Positions 1 to 8,895 of a DNA stretch of 64,000 nucleotides are shown one piece after another. This DNA is from Streptomyces griseiscabiei (lineage in GTDB: Bacteria > Actinomycetota > Actinomycetes > Streptomycetales > Streptomycetaceae), in the NCBI RefSeq assembly GCF_020010925.1, contig NZ_JAGJBZ010000003.1, positions 62,001 through 126,000 of the forward strand. The letters run 5' to 3'. The notes beneath the pieces were generated by a model. That model saw nothing but the letters and a program-made list of their open reading frames with translations, searched no databases and had not been told where the DNA came from. The position numbers were made by a program, and so were the translations under genes. Each line of letters starts with the position of its first letter. Positions within the stretch are counted from its first letter, which is position 1.

Positions 1-183
1 CGGCGCTACGGGGAGGCCTTCCGCCGCGTGTACGAACTGCGCGCGACCGTCCGCAGAACCGCCGACCTCGCCGCAGACACCGCGGCCACCCTGACCACCG
101 GCCTCACCGCCGGCGTACTCCTGCCACCGGACGCCCCGGATACCTCGAACTCCCCGGACACCCCAGACAGCCGTTCCGTCTGA
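1..183 (+). CDS. C-terminal end of an unrecognised protein (partial)
   Basis: An open frame enters from the left edge and stops at TGA 181-183, giving 60 residues. The first half is charged and helical with an Arg/Glu-rich start. The end is a low-complexity Pro/Asp/Ser tail with a repeated 'PDTPD'-like pattern. GC-biased third positions support coding. The gene starts outside the window and no domain can be named. It ends 90 bp before the hsdM start, so it may lie upstream in the same direction, but no functional link is shown. Confidence 0.45.
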   Translation, partial: RRYGEAFRRVYELRATVRRTADLAADTAATLTTGLTAGVLLPPDAPDTSNSPDTPDSRSV

Positions 184-273
184 AAAGCCCCACACGTCCG
201 ACCGCACACGACCACACTTGATTCCTGCCGTCCCCCGCCCGGACGGCGCTCTTCGGAAGGAAGCCGGGACCTC

Positions 274-2283
274 TTGAACAGCAGCAAGCACACGGAGTTG
301 GCGAACCACGCCTGGTCCGTCGCCGATCTCCTGCGCGGCGACTACAAGCAGTCCGACTACGGCAAGGTCATCCTGCCGTTCACCGTGCTGCGCCGTCTGG
401 AGTGTGTCCTGGAGCCGACGCGCGAGAAGGTCGTCGAGACCGTCGACAGGTTCGCGGGCCAGGACATCGACACCGGCCACTTCCTGCGCAGGGCCTCGGG
501 CCACTCCTTCTACAACAAGAGCGAGCTCACGCTGCGGAAGATCGCGGCCGACCCGCAGAACGCCGCGAAGAACCTGCAGATCTACGTCGGCGCCTTCTCC
601 GACAACGCGCGCGAGGTCCTGGACAAGTACGAGTTCAACCAGCAGGTCAGGAAGCTCGACGGCGCGAACCTGCTCTACCAGGTCATCGGCAGGTTCACCG
701 ACCTCGACCTGCACCCCGACGTCGTGCCCAACCACAACATGGGTTACATCTTCGAGGAGTTGATCCGCCGCTTCGCCGAACAGTCGAACGAGACCGCGGG
801 TGAGCACTTCACCCCGCGCGAGGTCATCAAGCTGATGGTCAACCTGTTGGTGGCGCCCGACGCGGACGCCCTCACCGTGCCGGGTGTCGTCCGCACGGTC
901 ATGGACCCGGCTTGCGGCACGGGCGGCATGCTCAGCGCCGCCGACGACCGCATCACGGAGTTCAACTCGGACGCGACGGTCGAGGTGTACGGGCAGGAGC
1001 TCAACCCCGAGTCCTGGGCGATCTGCCGGTCCGACCTCATGATCAAGGGCCAGGACCCGGAGAACATCCGCTTCGGCAACTCCTTCTCCGACGACGGCCA
1101 CGCCCGCCGGAAGTTCGACTACATCCTCGCCAACCCGCCGTTCGGCGTGGAGTGGAAGAAGGTCAAGGAGGAGGTCGAGTACGAGCACAAGTCGCTCGGC
1201 GACGCCGGCCGCTTCGGCGCGGGCCTGCCGCGCATCAACGACGGCTCGCTGCTCTTTCTCCAGCACATGATCTCGAAGATGAAGCCGGTGGACGTGAACG
1301 GCGGGGGCGGCTCCCGCATCGCCATCGTCTTCAACGGCTCCCCGCTGTTCAGCGGCGCGGCCGAGTCCGGCGAGTCCAACATCCGTCGCTGGATCCTGGA
1401 GAACGACTGGCTGGAGGCGATCGTCGCCCTCCCGGACCAGCTCTTCTACAACACGGGCATCTCCACGTACTTCTGGATCCTGACGAACCGTAAGGACAAG
1501 GACCACAAGGGCAAGGTCGTCCTGCTCGACGCCCGCGACCAGTGGGTGAAGATGCGCAAGTCCCTCGGCGACAAGCGCAAGGAGCTGGGCGACGGGACGA
1601 ACGGCCGCCCGAACCACATCGGCGACATCACGCGGCTGTACGCGGAGGCGTTGCAGGTCGCGGGCGATGCGGACCACCCGCTGCACGGCAAGGTCAAGGT
1701 CTTCGCCAACGAGGACTTCGGCTACCAGCGCATCACCGTGGAACGGCCGTTGAAGCTCCGCTTCGAGGTGACGGAGGAGACGCTGGCGGCACTGGCCGAG
1801 GCCAAGCCGGTGGCGAAGCTGGAGCGGAGTGAGGAGTTCGTGGCGGCGGTGCGTACGCTGCTCGGCTCGTCGTGGACGACGAAGTCGGAGGCGTTCATCG
1901 CGCTCAAGGACGCGGTGGTCGCAGCCGGGCTGACGTGGCCGTCGGGAGCGCCGTTCGCGAAGGCGGTACGGGAGACGATCGGGGTTCGGGACCCGGAGGG
2001 CGAGGTTCAGAAGGTCAAGGGCGCGGCTGAGCCGGACGGGGACCTGCGGGACTACGAGAACGTGCCGTTGGGGGAGGACGTCGAGGAGTACCTGAAGCGT
2101 GAGGTGCTGCCGCACGTCCCGGACGCGTGGATCGACCACACGAAGACGAAGATCGGCTACGAGATCCCGTTCACGCGACATTTCTACGTGTACCAGCCGC
2201 CGAGGCCGCTGGCGGAGATCGACGCGGAGTTGAAGTCGCTGGAGGCGGAGATCCAGGCGCTGCTGGGTGAGGTGACGGAATGA
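274..2283 (+). CDS. hsdM: Type I restriction-modification system, methyltransferase subunit HsdM
   Basis: This 669-residue protein is the modification subunit that, with HsdS, transfers methyl groups from S-adenosylmethionine to adenine in the recognition site. The N-terminal helical HsdM domain is at about residues 10-150. Motif I (DPACGTGG) is at 211-218 and the N6-adenine catalytic motif NPPF at 287-290. The C-terminal part (about 480-669) is an acidic tail that may contact HsdS. The TTG start at 274 follows a GGAAGGAAG Shine-Dalgarno and gives the expected N-terminus. The stop overlaps the hsdS start by 4 bp (ATGA), so translation is probably coupled. The protein looks intact, with both key motifs present. 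Its length is somewhat above the usual ~500, as in the long actinobacterial HsdM types. Confidence 0.95.
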   Translation: MNSSKHTELANHAWSVADLLRGDYKQSDYGKVILPFTVLRRLECVLEPTREKVVETVDRFAGQDIDTGHFLRRASGHSFYNKSELTLRKIAADPQNAAKNLQIYVGAFSDNAREVLDKYEFNQQVRKLDGANLLYQVIGRFTDLDLHPDVVPNHNMGYIFEELIRRFAEQSNETAGEHFTPREVIKLMVNLLVAPDADALTVPGVVRTVMDPACGTGGMLSAADDRITEFNSDATVEVYGQELNPESWAICRSDLMIKGQDPENIRFGNSFSDDGHARRKFDYILANPPFGVEWKKVKEEVEYEHKSLGDAGRFGAGLPRINDGSLLFLQHMISKMKPVDVNGGGGSRIAIVFNGSPLFSGAAESGESNIRRWILENDWLEAIVALPDQLFYNTGISTYFWILTNRKDKDHKGKVVLLDARDQWVKMRKSLGDKRKELGDGTNGRPNHIGDITRLYAEALQVAGDADHPLHGKVKVFANEDFGYQRITVERPLKLRFEVTEETLAALAEAKPVAKLERSEEFVAAVRTLLGSSWTTKSEAFIALKDAVVAAGLTWPSGAPFAKAVRETIGVRDPEGEVQKVKGAAEPDGDLRDYENVPLGEDVEEYLKREVLPHVPDAWIDHTKTKIGYEIPFTRHFYVYQPPRPLAEIDAELKSLEAEIQALLGEVTE

Positions 2284-3530
2284 CCGCGAGGGTGCCCGGG
2301 AAATTCTTGTACCGGTCTGTAGATGAACGAGCTGGAACAGTGGAGCTACCTCTGCTCTCAGTGTCCCGGTATCACGGAGTCGTCCCCCGTCAGGAGCTTA
2401 CTGACAAGCTGGCTCGCGCAGAAGATCTAAGTAACTACAAGGTGTGTCGGCCCCACGACATCATCGTCAACAGGATGTCCGCATACCAGGGCGCCATCGG
2501 CATGACTGCGATGGCGGGGCTTATTAGCCCTGACTACATGGTTCTGCGTCCAGGGAGTCGAGTGGACAGCAAGTACCTCCACTACCTGTTCAGATCAGCG
2601 TGGTTCACTGGCGAAGTAGTACAACGACTGCGTGGCATTGGTTCTGTGGACCTCGGGAATGTCCGAACTCCGAGGATCAACCCGGATGACTTCGGGGCAA
2701 TTGAGATCCCCTTGCCCTCATTGCAGGAACAGCGTCGCATCGCCGCATTCCTCGACGCCGAAACTGCCCGGGTAGATGCCCTTGCAGTCGCCATGCACAG
2801 TCAGGATGCCTCCCTAAAGCAACGCCGGCTCCGGGTTCTGGACTTCGCCTCCGAGTGCGCCCCAAGGACGCCGCTTGTTCGGCTCGGCTACCTGAGCCGC
2901 CTCGTGACGAGCGGCTCCCGGGGATGGGGAGAATTTGCATCCGATACGGGCTCTCTTTTCTTTCGCAGTGCAAATTTGTACTCTGATCGTGTTCATCCGA
3001 AGCTGACCAACGTCGTATACGTGCAGGTTCCCGCATCTGCCACATCGGAGGCTCAAAGATCTCGCATCGAGCTCGGCGATGTCCTTGTCGGGATCACCGG
3101 AGCTAACGCGGGATGGGTATGCATGGCCAACGCCGATGTTGCAGGTGGGCACGTAAGTCAGCATGTCTGTCTAGTTCGGCCGGACAAGCGTCGAATCAAT
3201 GGCGACTGGCTTGCGCTGCTCATTGCTTCTCCCGCGATCCAAAGTAGGCTAATGGGAAATCAGTACGGTGGAACCAAGACACAGCTTTCGCTGCCGGATA
3301 TTCGAGAGATTCGCATTCCACTGGTGCCCGTTGAGCAGCAAATTCAGATGGCTCGATCTATCATTCGGCAGATCGATGAAATCGACAGACAGCGCCTTCT
3401 TCGCCAGCGACAACTCGCGCTACTTACCGAGCGCCGCCAAGCCCTAATCACCGCCGCAGTAACCGGCCAGTTCGACGTCTCCTCCGCCAGCGGACGCAAC
3501 GTAACGGACGGAGTGACCGCGTACTCATGA
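2280..3530 (+). CDS. hsdS: Type I restriction-modification system, specificity subunit HsdS
   Basis: HsdS (416 aa) recognises DNA for both the methylase and the restriction complex. Two target-recognition domains (about residues 1-140 and 190-340) are each followed by a conserved helical region. The first region starts with IEIPLPSLQEQRRIAAFLD at about 141-159. The second starts with IPLVPVEQQ at about 346 and ends in a long helix with ALITAAVTGQ near the C-terminus. It starts at ATG inside the hsdM stop and overlaps hsdR by 4 bp. Base composition is odd: codons with A or T in third position (for example aagatctaagtaac) are frequent, unlike hsdM and hsdR. This suggests the recognition domains were acquired or exchanged separately. 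The recognition sequence cannot be predicted from sequence alone. Confidence 0.93.
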   Translation: MTARVPGKFLYRSVDERAGTVELPLLSVSRYHGVVPRQELTDKLARAEDLSNYKVCRPHDIIVNRMSAYQGAIGMTAMAGLISPDYMVLRPGSRVDSKYLHYLFRSAWFTGEVVQRLRGIGSVDLGNVRTPRINPDDFGAIEIPLPSLQEQRRIAAFLDAETARVDALAVAMHSQDASLKQRRLRVLDFASECAPRTPLVRLGYLSRLVTSGSRGWGEFASDTGSLFFRSANLYSDRVHPKLTNVVYVQVPASATSEAQRSRIELGDVLVGITGANAGWVCMANADVAGGHVSQHVCLVRPDKRRINGDWLALLIASPAIQSRLMGNQYGGTKTQLSLPDIREIRIPLVPVEQQIQMARSIIRQIDEIDRQRLLRQRQLALLTERRQALITAAVTGQFDVSSASGRNVTDGVTAYS

Positions 3531-6500
3531 GCCCGATCCACACCGAGTCCGCGTTCGGCGAGGCCATCGTCGCCGCCATGGTCGAGCGCGGCTGGCGCGA
3601 AGCCCGCCCGCAGGACTATCGGGGCGATCTCGGCCTGGACACCAACGAGTTGTTCACCTTCATCGGGGCGACCCAGCCCGACGAGTGGAACGAGCTGCTC
3701 ACCGTCTACGGCAGCGACCCGAACGAGGCGCAGCGCGGGTTCGCCGGACGCCTCGACCAGGCCATCGCCACCAACGGGCTCCTCGATGTCCTCCGCAACG
3801 GAGTCAAGGACCGGGGTGTCCTCCTCCGCGTCGCCTACTTCAAGCCGAACCTCGTCGCCCACGACTCCGTGTTGGACGGCTACCGAGCCAACCGCCTTAC
3901 CGTCGTCCGTGAACTCGTGTACGCGACGAAGCAGGCCGACTGGGGCAACAAGCTCGACCTCACCCTCTTCCTCAACGGAATCCCGGTCGCCACGGCCGAG
4001 TTGAAGAACCCGCTGACCAGGCAAGGGGTGGAAAGGGCCAAGGAGCAGTACCGCACCGACCGCGACCCCACCGAGCTGATCTTCACGCGTCGGGTCATCG
4101 CGAACTTCGCCGTCGACCCGGACCTCGTCTTCGTCGCCACCCAGCTCAAGGGCAAGAACACCCGCTTCCTCCCCTTCAACACCGGCTCCAACGGCCCCGG
4201 TCAGCCGGGCGGCGCGGGCAACCCGGCCCCCACCGCCTACGGCACGTACGCCACCTCGTACCTCTGGGAGCACGTCTGGCAGCCGGACAACTGGCTGGAC
4301 CTGCTCCAGCGGTTCGTGCACCTGCACAAGGCCAAGACGCCCGGCGGCGGCACGACGAAGACGATGGTCTTCCCCCGGTTCCAGCAGTGGGACGTGGTCA
4401 AGAAGCTCACCGCGCACGCCGCCACCCACGGCGCGGGACACGACTACCTGGTCATGGCCTCGGCCGGCTCGGGCAAGTCGAACACCATCGGTTGGCTCGC
4501 GCACCGCCTCAGCGACCTGCACACCCCCACCGACCCGCGCGAACTCGACCCCGAGGCCGTGGCCAAGGGCCTCAAGCCGGGCGTGCCGGTCTTCGACAAG
4601 GTCATCGTCATCACCGACCGACGCAACCTGGACGCGCAACTCCGAGAAACCGTAGGGAACTTCGAGCAGACCGCAGGCCTCGTCGTGAAGATCGACGAGA
4701 GGCACGGGGCAAAGGGTGAGCAGCTCGCCAAGGCCCTCTCCCGCGACACCGGGAAGATCGTCACCGTCACCCTGCACTCGTTCCCCGCATTGCTCGACTA
4801 CCTGCTGCGCAACCCGACAGAGCTGCGGGGCAGCCACTTCGCGATCATCGTGGACGAGGCGCACTCATCGCAGGCCGGCGATGCCGCGACCGACGTGCGG
4901 GCCGTCCTGCGCGAGCTGGGGCTTGATTCAGACTCGGACGACGCGGGCAGGACCGAGGTCGAGGTCCCGTCCGCCGCGCTCCGGAAGAAGCTCAGGAAGC
5001 GGGCCGAGGACCGCTCCCGCGCCGCGAACCTCTCCTACTTCGCGTTCACCGCCACACCGAAGGCCAAGACCCTCGAACTCTTCGGCACACTCCAGGACAT
5101 CGACGGCAAGGCGGCCTACCGGCCCTTCCACACGTACTCCATGCGGCAGGCGATCGAGGAGGGCTTCATCCTCGACCCGCTGCGCAACTACGTCACGTAC
5201 AACACGTACTGGAAGCTGGTGAACCAGAACCCCGACGAGCGGGAGGTCGACCCGTCGAAGGCGAACGGCCTGCTCGCCCGGTACGCGCTGACGCACGACT
5301 CGACCGTCGCCCAGCACGCGCAGGTGATCGTGGAGCACTTCGTCACGCACAGCCGGGGCCGTCTCGGCGGGCGGGCCAAGTCCATGGTGGTGACCGCCTC
5401 GCGGCAGTCCGCCGTGCAGATGGCGCGCGCGATCAAGAGCTACATCAAGGACCGGGACTACGACACCAAGTACCCCGACCTGGGCGTCCTGGTCGCGTTC
5501 TCCGGCTCGCTCACCGTCGACGGCGAGGAGACCACCGAGCCCAAGGAGAACGGCGGGCTGTCGGAGAGCGCGCTACCGAAGGCGTTCGCGTACACGCGAG
5601 CCGACGACAAGGCCGCACGGGCCGGCGGTGCGGGCCAGCGGGAGTACAAGATCCTGGTCGTGGCGGAGAAGTACCAGACCGGCTTCGACCAGCCGCTCCT
5701 CACGACGATGTACGTCAACAAGACGCTGACCGGCATCTCCGCCGTCCAAACGCTGTCCCGGCTGAACCGGACCGCCGAGCGCAAGACCCAGGCGGACCTG
5801 GCGGTCCTCGACTTCGTCAATGACGCCAACGACATACAGGACTCCTTCCGCCCGTACTTCGAGGAGGCGAACACCCTCCCCTCCGACCCCAACCTGCTCT
5901 ACACCGCGCAGAGTCGGGTCATGCGGGCGGCGATCCTGTCCGGGCAGGAGATGGACGAGTTCGCCGCCGCGTACTTCGCCGCCAAGGAGAAGGCGGCGGG
6001 CTCGCAGTCCAAGTGGGAGAAGCTGCACGCCGAGTTGTACCGGCTGCTGTCCCCGGCGGTCGCCCGCTTCACTCACCTGCTCGAAAGCGAGGACGAGGAC
6101 GACCAGGAGACGGCGGAGGGCTTCCGCGCCGACCTCAACGACTACGTCAGGAAGTACGGCTTCCTCGCGCAGATCGTCCCCTACCGGGACGCCGAACTGG
6201 AACGGCTGCACCTCTACGGCCGCTACCTCCTCAACCGGCTGCCGCGCCGCGCGGACGGCGGTGTGGACATAGGCGAGATCGACCTCAGCCACATGCGGGT
6301 GGAGAAGACCGGCGAGTACGACGTCTCCCTCACCGCCGAGGGTCCGACGACGATGAAGGGCTTCGGCGACGGCTCGGGCGGTGCGAAGGAAGCGGAGAAG
6401 TCCCTGCTCTCGCAGTTGATCGAGAAGTTCAACGAACGCTTCGGCACCGAGTTCACGGAGCAGGACGTCATCCGCCCGTTCGAGGAGGCCAAGGCCGACC

Positions 6501-6724
6501 CGAAGGTGCGGGCGGCGGCCGTCGTCAACGACGAGGAGAACTTCGGGCTCGTCTTCGACAACGTCTTCGCGGACAAGATGGCCGACCACATCGACACCGT
6601 CGCGGGCATGGGCCGCCAGTACTTCGGCCCCGACAAGGGCTTCAAGTCCAGCCTGGACCGCAGCGCCCGCAAGGCGGCCTGGCGGATGATCCGCCGCGAA
6701 GAGGGCCTGGACGACGACATCTGA
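3527..6724 (+). CDS. hsdR: Type I restriction-modification system, restriction subunit HsdR
   Basis: This 1065-residue endonuclease/translocase subunit pumps and cuts unmodified DNA once bound to HsdM2S. The N-terminal PD-(D/E)xK nuclease has Asp144 in LDLTLF and Glu158-x-Lys160 in AELKN. Superfamily 2 helicase motifs follow: Walker A ASAGSGKS at 311-318, DEAH at 443-446, then FTATPK (motif III) and a late TGFDQPLLTTMYVNK block (motif V region). The C-terminal helical region (about 780-1065) presumably docks on the methylase. It starts at ATG overlapping the hsdS stop by 4 bp. All catalytic residues are present, so the system is predicted active. Part of the 3' end is duplicated as a decayed fragment near 8.7-8.9 kb. 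Confidence 0.95.
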   Translation: MSPIHTESAFGEAIVAAMVERGWREARPQDYRGDLGLDTNELFTFIGATQPDEWNELLTVYGSDPNEAQRGFAGRLDQAIATNGLLDVLRNGVKDRGVLLRVAYFKPNLVAHDSVLDGYRANRLTVVRELVYATKQADWGNKLDLTLFLNGIPVATAELKNPLTRQGVERAKEQYRTDRDPTELIFTRRVIANFAVDPDLVFVATQLKGKNTRFLPFNTGSNGPGQPGGAGNPAPTAYGTYATSYLWEHVWQPDNWLDLLQRFVHLHKAKTPGGGTTKTMVFPRFQQWDVVKKLTAHAATHGAGHDYLVMASAGSGKSNTIGWLAHRLSDLHTPTDPRELDPEAVAKGLKPGVPVFDKVIVITDRRNLDAQLRETVGNFEQTAGLVVKIDERHGAKGEQLAKALSRDTGKIVTVTLHSFPALLDYLLRNPTELRGSHFAIIVDEAHSSQAGDAATDVRAVLRELGLDSDSDDAGRTEVEVPSAALRKKLRKRAEDRSRAANLSYFAFTATPKAKTLELFGTLQDIDGKAAYRPFHTYSMRQAIEEGFILDPLRNYVTYNTYWKLVNQNPDEREVDPSKANGLLARYALTHDSTVAQHAQVIVEHFVTHSRGRLGGRAKSMVVTASRQSAVQMARAIKSYIKDRDYDTKYPDLGVLVAFSGSLTVDGEETTEPKENGGLSESALPKAFAYTRADDKAARAGGAGQREYKILVVAEKYQTGFDQPLLTTMYVNKTLTGISAVQTLSRLNRTAERKTQADLAVLDFVNDANDIQDSFRPYFEEANTLPSDPNLLYTAQSRVMRAAILSGQEMDEFAAAYFAAKEKAAGSQSKWEKLHAELYRLLSPAVARFTHLLESEDEDDQETAEGFRADLNDYVRKYGFLAQIVPYRDAELERLHLYGRYLLNRLPRRADGGVDIGEIDLSHMRVEKTGEYDVSLTAEGPTTMKGFGDGSGGAKEAEKSLLSQLIEKFNERFGTEFTEQDVIRPFEEAKADPKVRAAAVVNDEENFGLVFDNVFADKMADHIDTVAGMGRQYFGPDKGFKSSLDRSARKAAWRMIRREEGLDDDI

Positions 6725-6731
6725 GGCGCAC

Positions 6732-6758
6732 GCCCCGGCCGGATGCGCCGGCCGGGGC
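6732..6758 (+). terminator. Stem-loop terminator after hsdR
   Basis: Perfect 11-bp stem GCCCCGGCCGG / CCGGCCGGGGC around a 5-base loop, 8 bases after the hsdR stop. There is no long T-run, as is usual in Streptomyces. A slightly degenerate copy sits behind the hsdR fragment at 8896-8922. Confidence 0.75.
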
Positions 6759-6834
6759 ACCTTGCAGTGCATCACGTCTGTGCGCAGTGCAAGTCGTCCT
6801 CTTCATCAGGGGCGACGAATCGGGAGGGGAATCA

Positions 6835-7503
6835 ATGGAACACGCGACGGACGAGCCCGAGGCGTCTCGGCTCCAGAAGGTCGTCGAGGGGATCGCCATC
6901 ACGCCGGAGGCCGCCGCTACGCTCGTGGACGGTTACCGCGTGACTTTCGAGGCCAAGTTCAAGCGGGAGCCCGAGAGCCTGGAGGACAAGCGCCGGGTCG
7001 CCAACAAGATTGTTGGTCGGTACTCCAAACTCTCGGCAGCCGCCGGGGCGGTCACTGCGGTCCCGAGCGTGATTCCGGGCGTCGGTACGGCGGTCGCAGT
7101 CCTGGGCGGCGGTGTCACCGATATCGCCGCGGCACTCAAGCTCCAGATCGACATGTGCATGTGCCTGGTCGAGGTGTACGAGACCGAGATGAGCGCGGAG
7201 GACAAGAAGCACCTCGCCTTCACGATCGCGTTGGCGGGTTCGGCTGAACAGATGGCGACGAAGGGCGGCAAGGCGGCGGTACAGAAGATCGCCGAGAAGC
7301 TGGTCTACCAGTACCTCAGAGGGCCCGCCCTGGTCACGATCAAGCAGTTGTTCAAGCGGGCGTCCATCACCTTCACCCAGAAGGCGGCGGCCAAGGCGAT
7401 CCCAGCAGGCATCGGTGTCGCTTTCAGCAGCACGACGAACTATGTCCTGACGACGGTGGTGGGCAAGGTCGCCGTCGCCGTCCTGGCCAAAGATGTGAAG
7501 TAG
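6835..7503 (+). CDS. Hypothetical glycine-rich membrane-associated protein next to the restriction system
   Basis: This 222-residue protein starts at ATG 6835 behind GGGAGGGGA. The N-terminal 60 residues are charged and helical. A long Gly/Ala-rich hydrophobic stretch follows (about 62-105, with PGVGTAVAVLGGG), then an amphipathic segment with CMC and a second hydrophobic region near the C-terminus (about 185-220). The pattern of a glycine-rich hydrophobic hairpin followed by 'LQIDMCMCLVEVY' loosely recalls EcsC-like proteins. The family assignment is weak and the function unknown. It lies 110 bp after hsdR, past a terminator, so it is probably transcribed separately but may belong to the same defence island. 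Confidence 0.75.
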   Translation: MEHATDEPEASRLQKVVEGIAITPEAAATLVDGYRVTFEAKFKREPESLEDKRRVANKIVGRYSKLSAAAGAVTAVPSVIPGVGTAVAVLGGGVTDIAAALKLQIDMCMCLVEVYETEMSAEDKKHLAFTIALAGSAEQMATKGGKAAVQKIAEKLVYQYLRGPALVTIKQLFKRASITFTQKAAAKAIPAGIGVAFSSTTNYVLTTVVGKVAVAVLAKDVK

Positions 7504-7669
7504 CAACGCCGCACAGGTCCGTGACCGCCGACTCAGTTCGTGGGGGCGTCCTGTCGCGGGCGAGCCCTCCGACCGGGCGGGCTGGATGCTCGCCCGCGTA
7601 CGCCACAGGGCGGCCTGGTACCGCCACGAGTCGCTACACGCTCAGGGCAACTGAGGGGGAGCGGCTCGG

Positions 7670-7954
7670 CTATGCGGAGGGGGCGGGAGCTTCGGGGGAG
7701 GGCGGCAGGGGGTCGGCGACGAAAGTCCCCAGGCCGACCTCGCCCCGCGTCCACCTCTGCTCCCGGACATGCCGCATCGCCTTCGCCGCAGTCGCATTCA
7801 CTACGCCGAACTCCTGGGCGATTTCCAGAGTGGAGGGCACGCGGCTTCCCGGCGGATACGTGCCGTTCTCGATGCGCCGGATGATCTCCGCTGCGATCTG
7901 CCGCCACAGGGGGCGTGTGCGGTCAAGCTCCATGACATCAGCGTGGGTGACCAC
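7670..7954 (-). CDS. Short GntR-type winged-helix regulator (DNA-binding domain only)
   Basis: The product is 94 residues, or 87 from the internal ATG at 7933. Residues about 10-78 are a complete GntR winged helix: LWRQIAAEIIRRIENGTYPPGSRVPS, an 'IAQEFGV' recognition-helix region and a wing ending VGLGTFVAD. There is no effector domain, and the last 15 residues are a Pro/Ala tail, so it resembles the small GntR repressors of actinomycete plasmids and integrative elements. It is divergent from the two small genes at 8081-8655. The intervening 126 bp hold a CTAC-T-GTAG palindrome (7994-8002) like the operators in front of the second GntR gene at 31.8 kb. Autorepression and control of the divergent pair is inferred. 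Confidence 0.85.
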   Translation of the reverse strand: MVTHADVMELDRTRPLWRQIAAEIIRRIENGTYPPGSRVPSTLEIAQEFGVVNATAAKAMRHVREQRWTRGEVGLGTFVADPLPPSPEAPAPSA

Positions 7955-7969
7955 GGCATCCCGCGCATC

Positions 7970-8002
7970 CGTGGTTATCTGCGGTTATCCACGCTACTGT
8001 AG
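7970..8002. promoter_or_regulatory. Candidate GntR operator region
   Basis: Between the divergent GntR gene and the 8081 gene there is a GTGG...CCAC dyad with two GGTTAT direct repeats, directly followed by the perfect palindrome CTACTGTAG (7994-8002). CTAC/GTAG dyads also stand before the GntR gene at 31.8 kb. Regulator binding is inferred from position and the shared core. Confidence 0.45.
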
Positions 8003-8080
8003 TGCGCAACACAGAGCGGCCCCGACGGGAAGCGGCTACTTCCCTACCGGGGCCTCAGCCGACTGACAAGGAGTCGACCT

Positions 8081-8395
8081 ATGCGCAGCCTACTGGCCGC
8101 GATTCTGACCCTCTTCTTGCCCGCCCGCGGAGCCCACCGCGCGGCAACACCCCCACCCCTACCCCCCATCCTCCATCCGCCCGCTCCGGAGCCCCCTCCC
8201 GTGATCACGTTCCTGCACCCGGCGGACGTCATCACCGCCGATGCCATGCCCCTGGTCCGCCCGTACGTCGTCGAATGGGAACGCGAGCGGGACGAACATG
8301 ACCGGCGCCGTCTTCAGCGCGAGCGGCGCCGGGCGGCGGTCCTGGCGACGCTGGGGCAGGACTACGTTCCAGTTCCGTGGGAGGTCGCAGTATGA
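8081..8395 (+). CDS. Hypothetical small protein with N-terminal hydrophobic segment
   Basis: The 104-residue product starts at ATG 8081 after AGGAG at about 8070. Residues 1-15 are hydrophobic (a signal or anchor). A proline-rich spacer follows (about 22-42), then a highly charged Arg/Glu helix (about 65-85) and an aromatic tail. No family was recognised. It overlaps the next gene by 4 bp (ATGA), so the two are translationally coupled. It is divergent from, and probably controlled by, the short GntR regulator. Confidence 0.6.
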   Translation: MRSLLAAILTLFLPARGAHRAATPPPLPPILHPPAPEPPPVITFLHPADVITADAMPLVRPYVVEWERERDEHDRRRLQRERRRAAVLATLGQDYVPVPWEVAV

Positions 8396-8655
8396 GCACG
8401 AGTACGCCGCGTCTGCGCAGGCTCGGCCTCGACCCGGCCACCGGCAAGGAAGCTCTGGCGGTCACGCGCCCCGGCGGCCGTCTTGAGGAGTTGGCCGACG
8501 CGCACGCCCTGAAGGCCGCCGCAGTCCTGGTAATGGTCGTCGGCGCCGTACTGGCAATGGGGAAGGCCTCGGACGCCGAACTCGCCGCTTTCGTAACGCC
8601 GTTGCATGCCGCGCTCAAAGAATGCGTCGGCATCATGGCGGCCGACAAGGAGTGA
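8392..8655 (+). CDS. Hypothetical small protein with one membrane-like helix
   Basis: An 87-residue product starting at the ATG that overlaps the upstream stop. The N-terminal third is basic. AAAVLVMVVGAVLAMG (about residues 43-58) is hydrophobic enough for one membrane-associated helix, and the tail is acidic. No known domain. It is the second gene of a two-gene unit divergent from the GntR regulator. The hsdR fragment begins 43 bp after its stop. Confidence 0.6.
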   Translation: MSTSTPRLRRLGLDPATGKEALAVTRPGGRLEELADAHALKAAAVLVMVVGAVLAMGKASDAELAAFVTPLHAALKECVGIMAADKE

Positions 8656-8697
8656 TGGCGTAGCGGCAAGTCGGCCGCAGGGCTGGTGGTGCCTTCT

Positions 8698-8888
8698 GCT
8701 CTCCCCCGCCGTCGCCCGCTCCACCGCGCTGCTAGACAGCGAGGACGAGGACGACCAGGAGACGGCGGAGGGCTTCCGCGCCGACCTCAACGACTACGTC
8801 AGGGAGTACGGCTTCCTCGCGCAGATCGTCTCCCACGGCGGCCTGGCGGATGATCCGCCGTGAGGAGGGGCTGGACGACGACATCTGA
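8698..8888 (+). pseudogene. Decayed, internally deleted duplicate of the hsdR 3' end
   Basis: Bases 8698-8830 align without gaps to 6046-6178 of hsdR and are almost identical from 8737 onward (for example cgaggacgaggacgaccagg in both). About 490 bp are then missing, and alignment resumes at 8838 with hsdR 6673 and runs to the same stop (GACGACATCTGA, 8877-8888). The deletion is not a multiple of three, so the frame is lost: the first block runs on to a premature stop near 8863. No start codon or Shine-Dalgarno belongs to it. The copy includes the terminator hairpin downstream. It looks like the scar of an earlier hsdR gene or of a recombination event. Confidence 0.9.
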
Positions 8889-8895
8889 TGCGTGT

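Noticed and set aside
3344..4864. A 506-codon minus-strand frame inside hsdR
   Set aside because: Antisense to the nuclease and helicase motifs of hsdR. No start signal.
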